Assembly (NCBI GenBank): GCA_963729195.1
Contig: CAVSNF010000004.1
Location: 62,001 to 126,000 of the forward strand
Source of the DNA: CAVPTL01 sp963729195
GTDB taxonomy: Bacteria; Actinomycetota; Thermoleophilia; Gaiellales; JAICJC01
Direction of reading: 5' to 3'
DNA length: 64,000 bases
This document shows, in pieces, positions 63,217-64,000 of this stretch (positions are counted from its first letter, which is position 1; each line of letters starts with the position of its first letter). The position numbers were made by a program, and so were the translations under genes. The notes under the pieces were generated by a model that was not told where the DNA came from, did not search any database, and was given only the letters and a program-made list of their open reading frames with translations.

Positions 63217-64000
63217 CCCGGGAATGCCAGCTGGTCGATGAACAGGTCGTTGAAGTCCTCGCGGCCGCTCAACTCGACGTACTCGACCTCGTCCGGGAAT
63301 CGCCCGCGCGGCGGCTCGCTCGTTGATGGAGAGCGCCGCCATCTTGGCACCTTCGCCGGCGACGTTGCCGGCGCTGATGATCCGCGGCAGCGCCATCTTG
63401 GGCACCAGGCCGATCCGGATCGCGCTCGACGGAGATAGGTAGGAGCCGAAGCTCCCGGCCAGCAGCACCTGCGAGATGTCGGCGATATCGACGCCCAGGT
63501 CGCGCACCAGGATGTTCCAGCCGGTCGCGATCGAGGCCTTGGCGAACTGCAACTCGCGCACGTCGCGCTGAGACAGGTAGACGGCGTTGGCGGGATCGTC
63601 GCCACGCCACGCCAGCACGAACACCCGCTCCTCACCGACCTTGACCAGACGAGTGGCCAGGCCAGGCCACAGCTCGGCCGCGGCCTCGTCGGGAATGAAC
63701 TTGCCGGAGTGGTCGATCAGGCCGACGCCGACCAGCTGGGCGACCGCGTCCACCAGCCCCGATCCGCACATGCCGATCGGGTCGGTGTCGCCGATCACCT
63801 CCAGCCCCATCTCGTCATCGGCGATCTTGACGCCCTCGATGGCTCCCTCGGCGGCCCGCATCCCGCACCGGATCTGGGCAGCCTCGAAGGCGGGTCCGGC
63901 GGGTGCGGCGGTGGTCAACACCCGCTCACTGGAGCCCAGCGCGATCTCGGAGTTGGTGCCGACGTCGATGAACAACCGCAGGCGCTTGTCACGGGTCAGG
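63213..64000 (-). CDS. RACE/ASKHA corrinoid-activation protein (5' end outside window, frameshifted)
   Basis: C-terminal part of a RamA/RACE-type protein that reductively reactivates Co(II) corrinoids with ATP. ASKHA fold visible as LFIDVGTNSEIALGSSERVL, GPAFEAAQIRCGMRAAEGAI, GMCGSGLVDAVAQLVGVGLI and VLLAGSFGSYLSPSSAIRIG. An N-terminal ferredoxin domain would lie past base 64000. A +1 shift near 63305 leads to the end EYVELSGREDFNDLFIDQLA. The stop overlaps the DUF1638 ATG. Confidence 0.85.

Noticed and set aside
34346..63305. Widespread pseudogenes as in a decaying genome
   Set aside because: Apart from single-base shifts, the proteins keep full length and all active-site residues, with no internal stops or large deletions. 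Decay would leave more varied lesions.
1..64000. Programmed +1 ribosomal frameshifting at many genes
   Set aside because: The sites share no common slippery codon or stimulatory structure, hit housekeeping enzymes at random places, and several coincide with short homopolymer runs. Insertion errors in the sequence explain them better.

Overview
The window is high-G+C bacterial chromosome, densely packed and with many 1-4 base start/stop overlaps. The gene set (Ku plus a LIG-POL type LigD, a SigK/RskA-like sigma/anti-sigma pair, a propionyl-CoA carboxylase with a tiny epsilon-like subunit, split-type methylmalonyl-CoA mutase, PucR regulator, LDH-type malate dehydrogenase) points to an actinobacterium, perhaps of the Thermoleophilia. 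That placement is an inference from gene content, since there is no rRNA or ribosomal protein here. I found no tRNA, rRNA, CRISPR array, integrase, transposase or phage gene.

Layout. 0-4 kb: sigma/anti-sigma pair, a GNAT-like protein, Asp23, a phosphoesterase and a secreted nuclease. 4-9 kb: DNA repair (YhaO-YhaN type nuclease/ATPase pair, RecQ). 9-11.4 kb: SDR and MFS transporter. 11.4-16.7 kb: succinate dehydrogenase/fumarate reductase whose third subunit is HdrB-like instead of a classical membrane anchor, then ATP-type PEP carboxykinase. 17-20 kb: Ku and LigD, overlapping tail to tail. 20-23.5 kb: citrate synthase, NAD-type isocitrate dehydrogenase, malate dehydrogenase. 23.5-30 kb: flippase, RsgA with a leader, agmatinase-like hydrolase, atypical SDR, rhomboid and PDZ-Lon protease. 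30-35 kb: aminotransferase, SucD, SucC, a 419-base gene-free stretch, a cytochrome c lipoprotein and a PfkB kinase.

36-45 kb holds a five-gene, translationally coupled operon (CoA-acylating semialdehyde dehydrogenase, ADP-forming acyl-CoA synthetase, crotonase, class III aminotransferase, Zn/MDR oxidoreductase), divergent from a PucR regulator. It looks like a C3 pathway for beta-alanine, malonate semialdehyde or 3-hydroxypropionate. Propionyl-CoA carboxylase (45.5-49 kb) and methylmalonyl-CoA mutase (50.7-52.3 kb) follow, so propionyl-CoA could be carried to succinyl-CoA and into the TCA enzymes encoded in the same window. 52.4-58 kb: MoaD-MoaE fusion, M50 protease, phosphodiesterase, MATE transporter. 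57.8-64 kb is the visible part of a probable glycine-betaine/dimethylglycine demethylation cluster: Virulence_fact-domain protein, homocysteine methyltransferase, Zn-dehydrogenase, FAD-GcvT dehydrogenase, DUF1638 and a corrinoid-reactivation (RACE/ASKHA) protein. It continues past the right edge.

Two repeat families recur between genes. One is a 31-base near-perfect palindrome (eight copies) placed at gene ends, often supplying the stop codon. The other is a 126-base fold-back element (three copies) always found beside the palindrome. The sequence also carries about 35 single-base frameshifts in otherwise conserved genes, nearly all of the +1 type, which I read as insertion errors in the sequence rather than gene decay. 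CDS coordinates below span such frameshifts.
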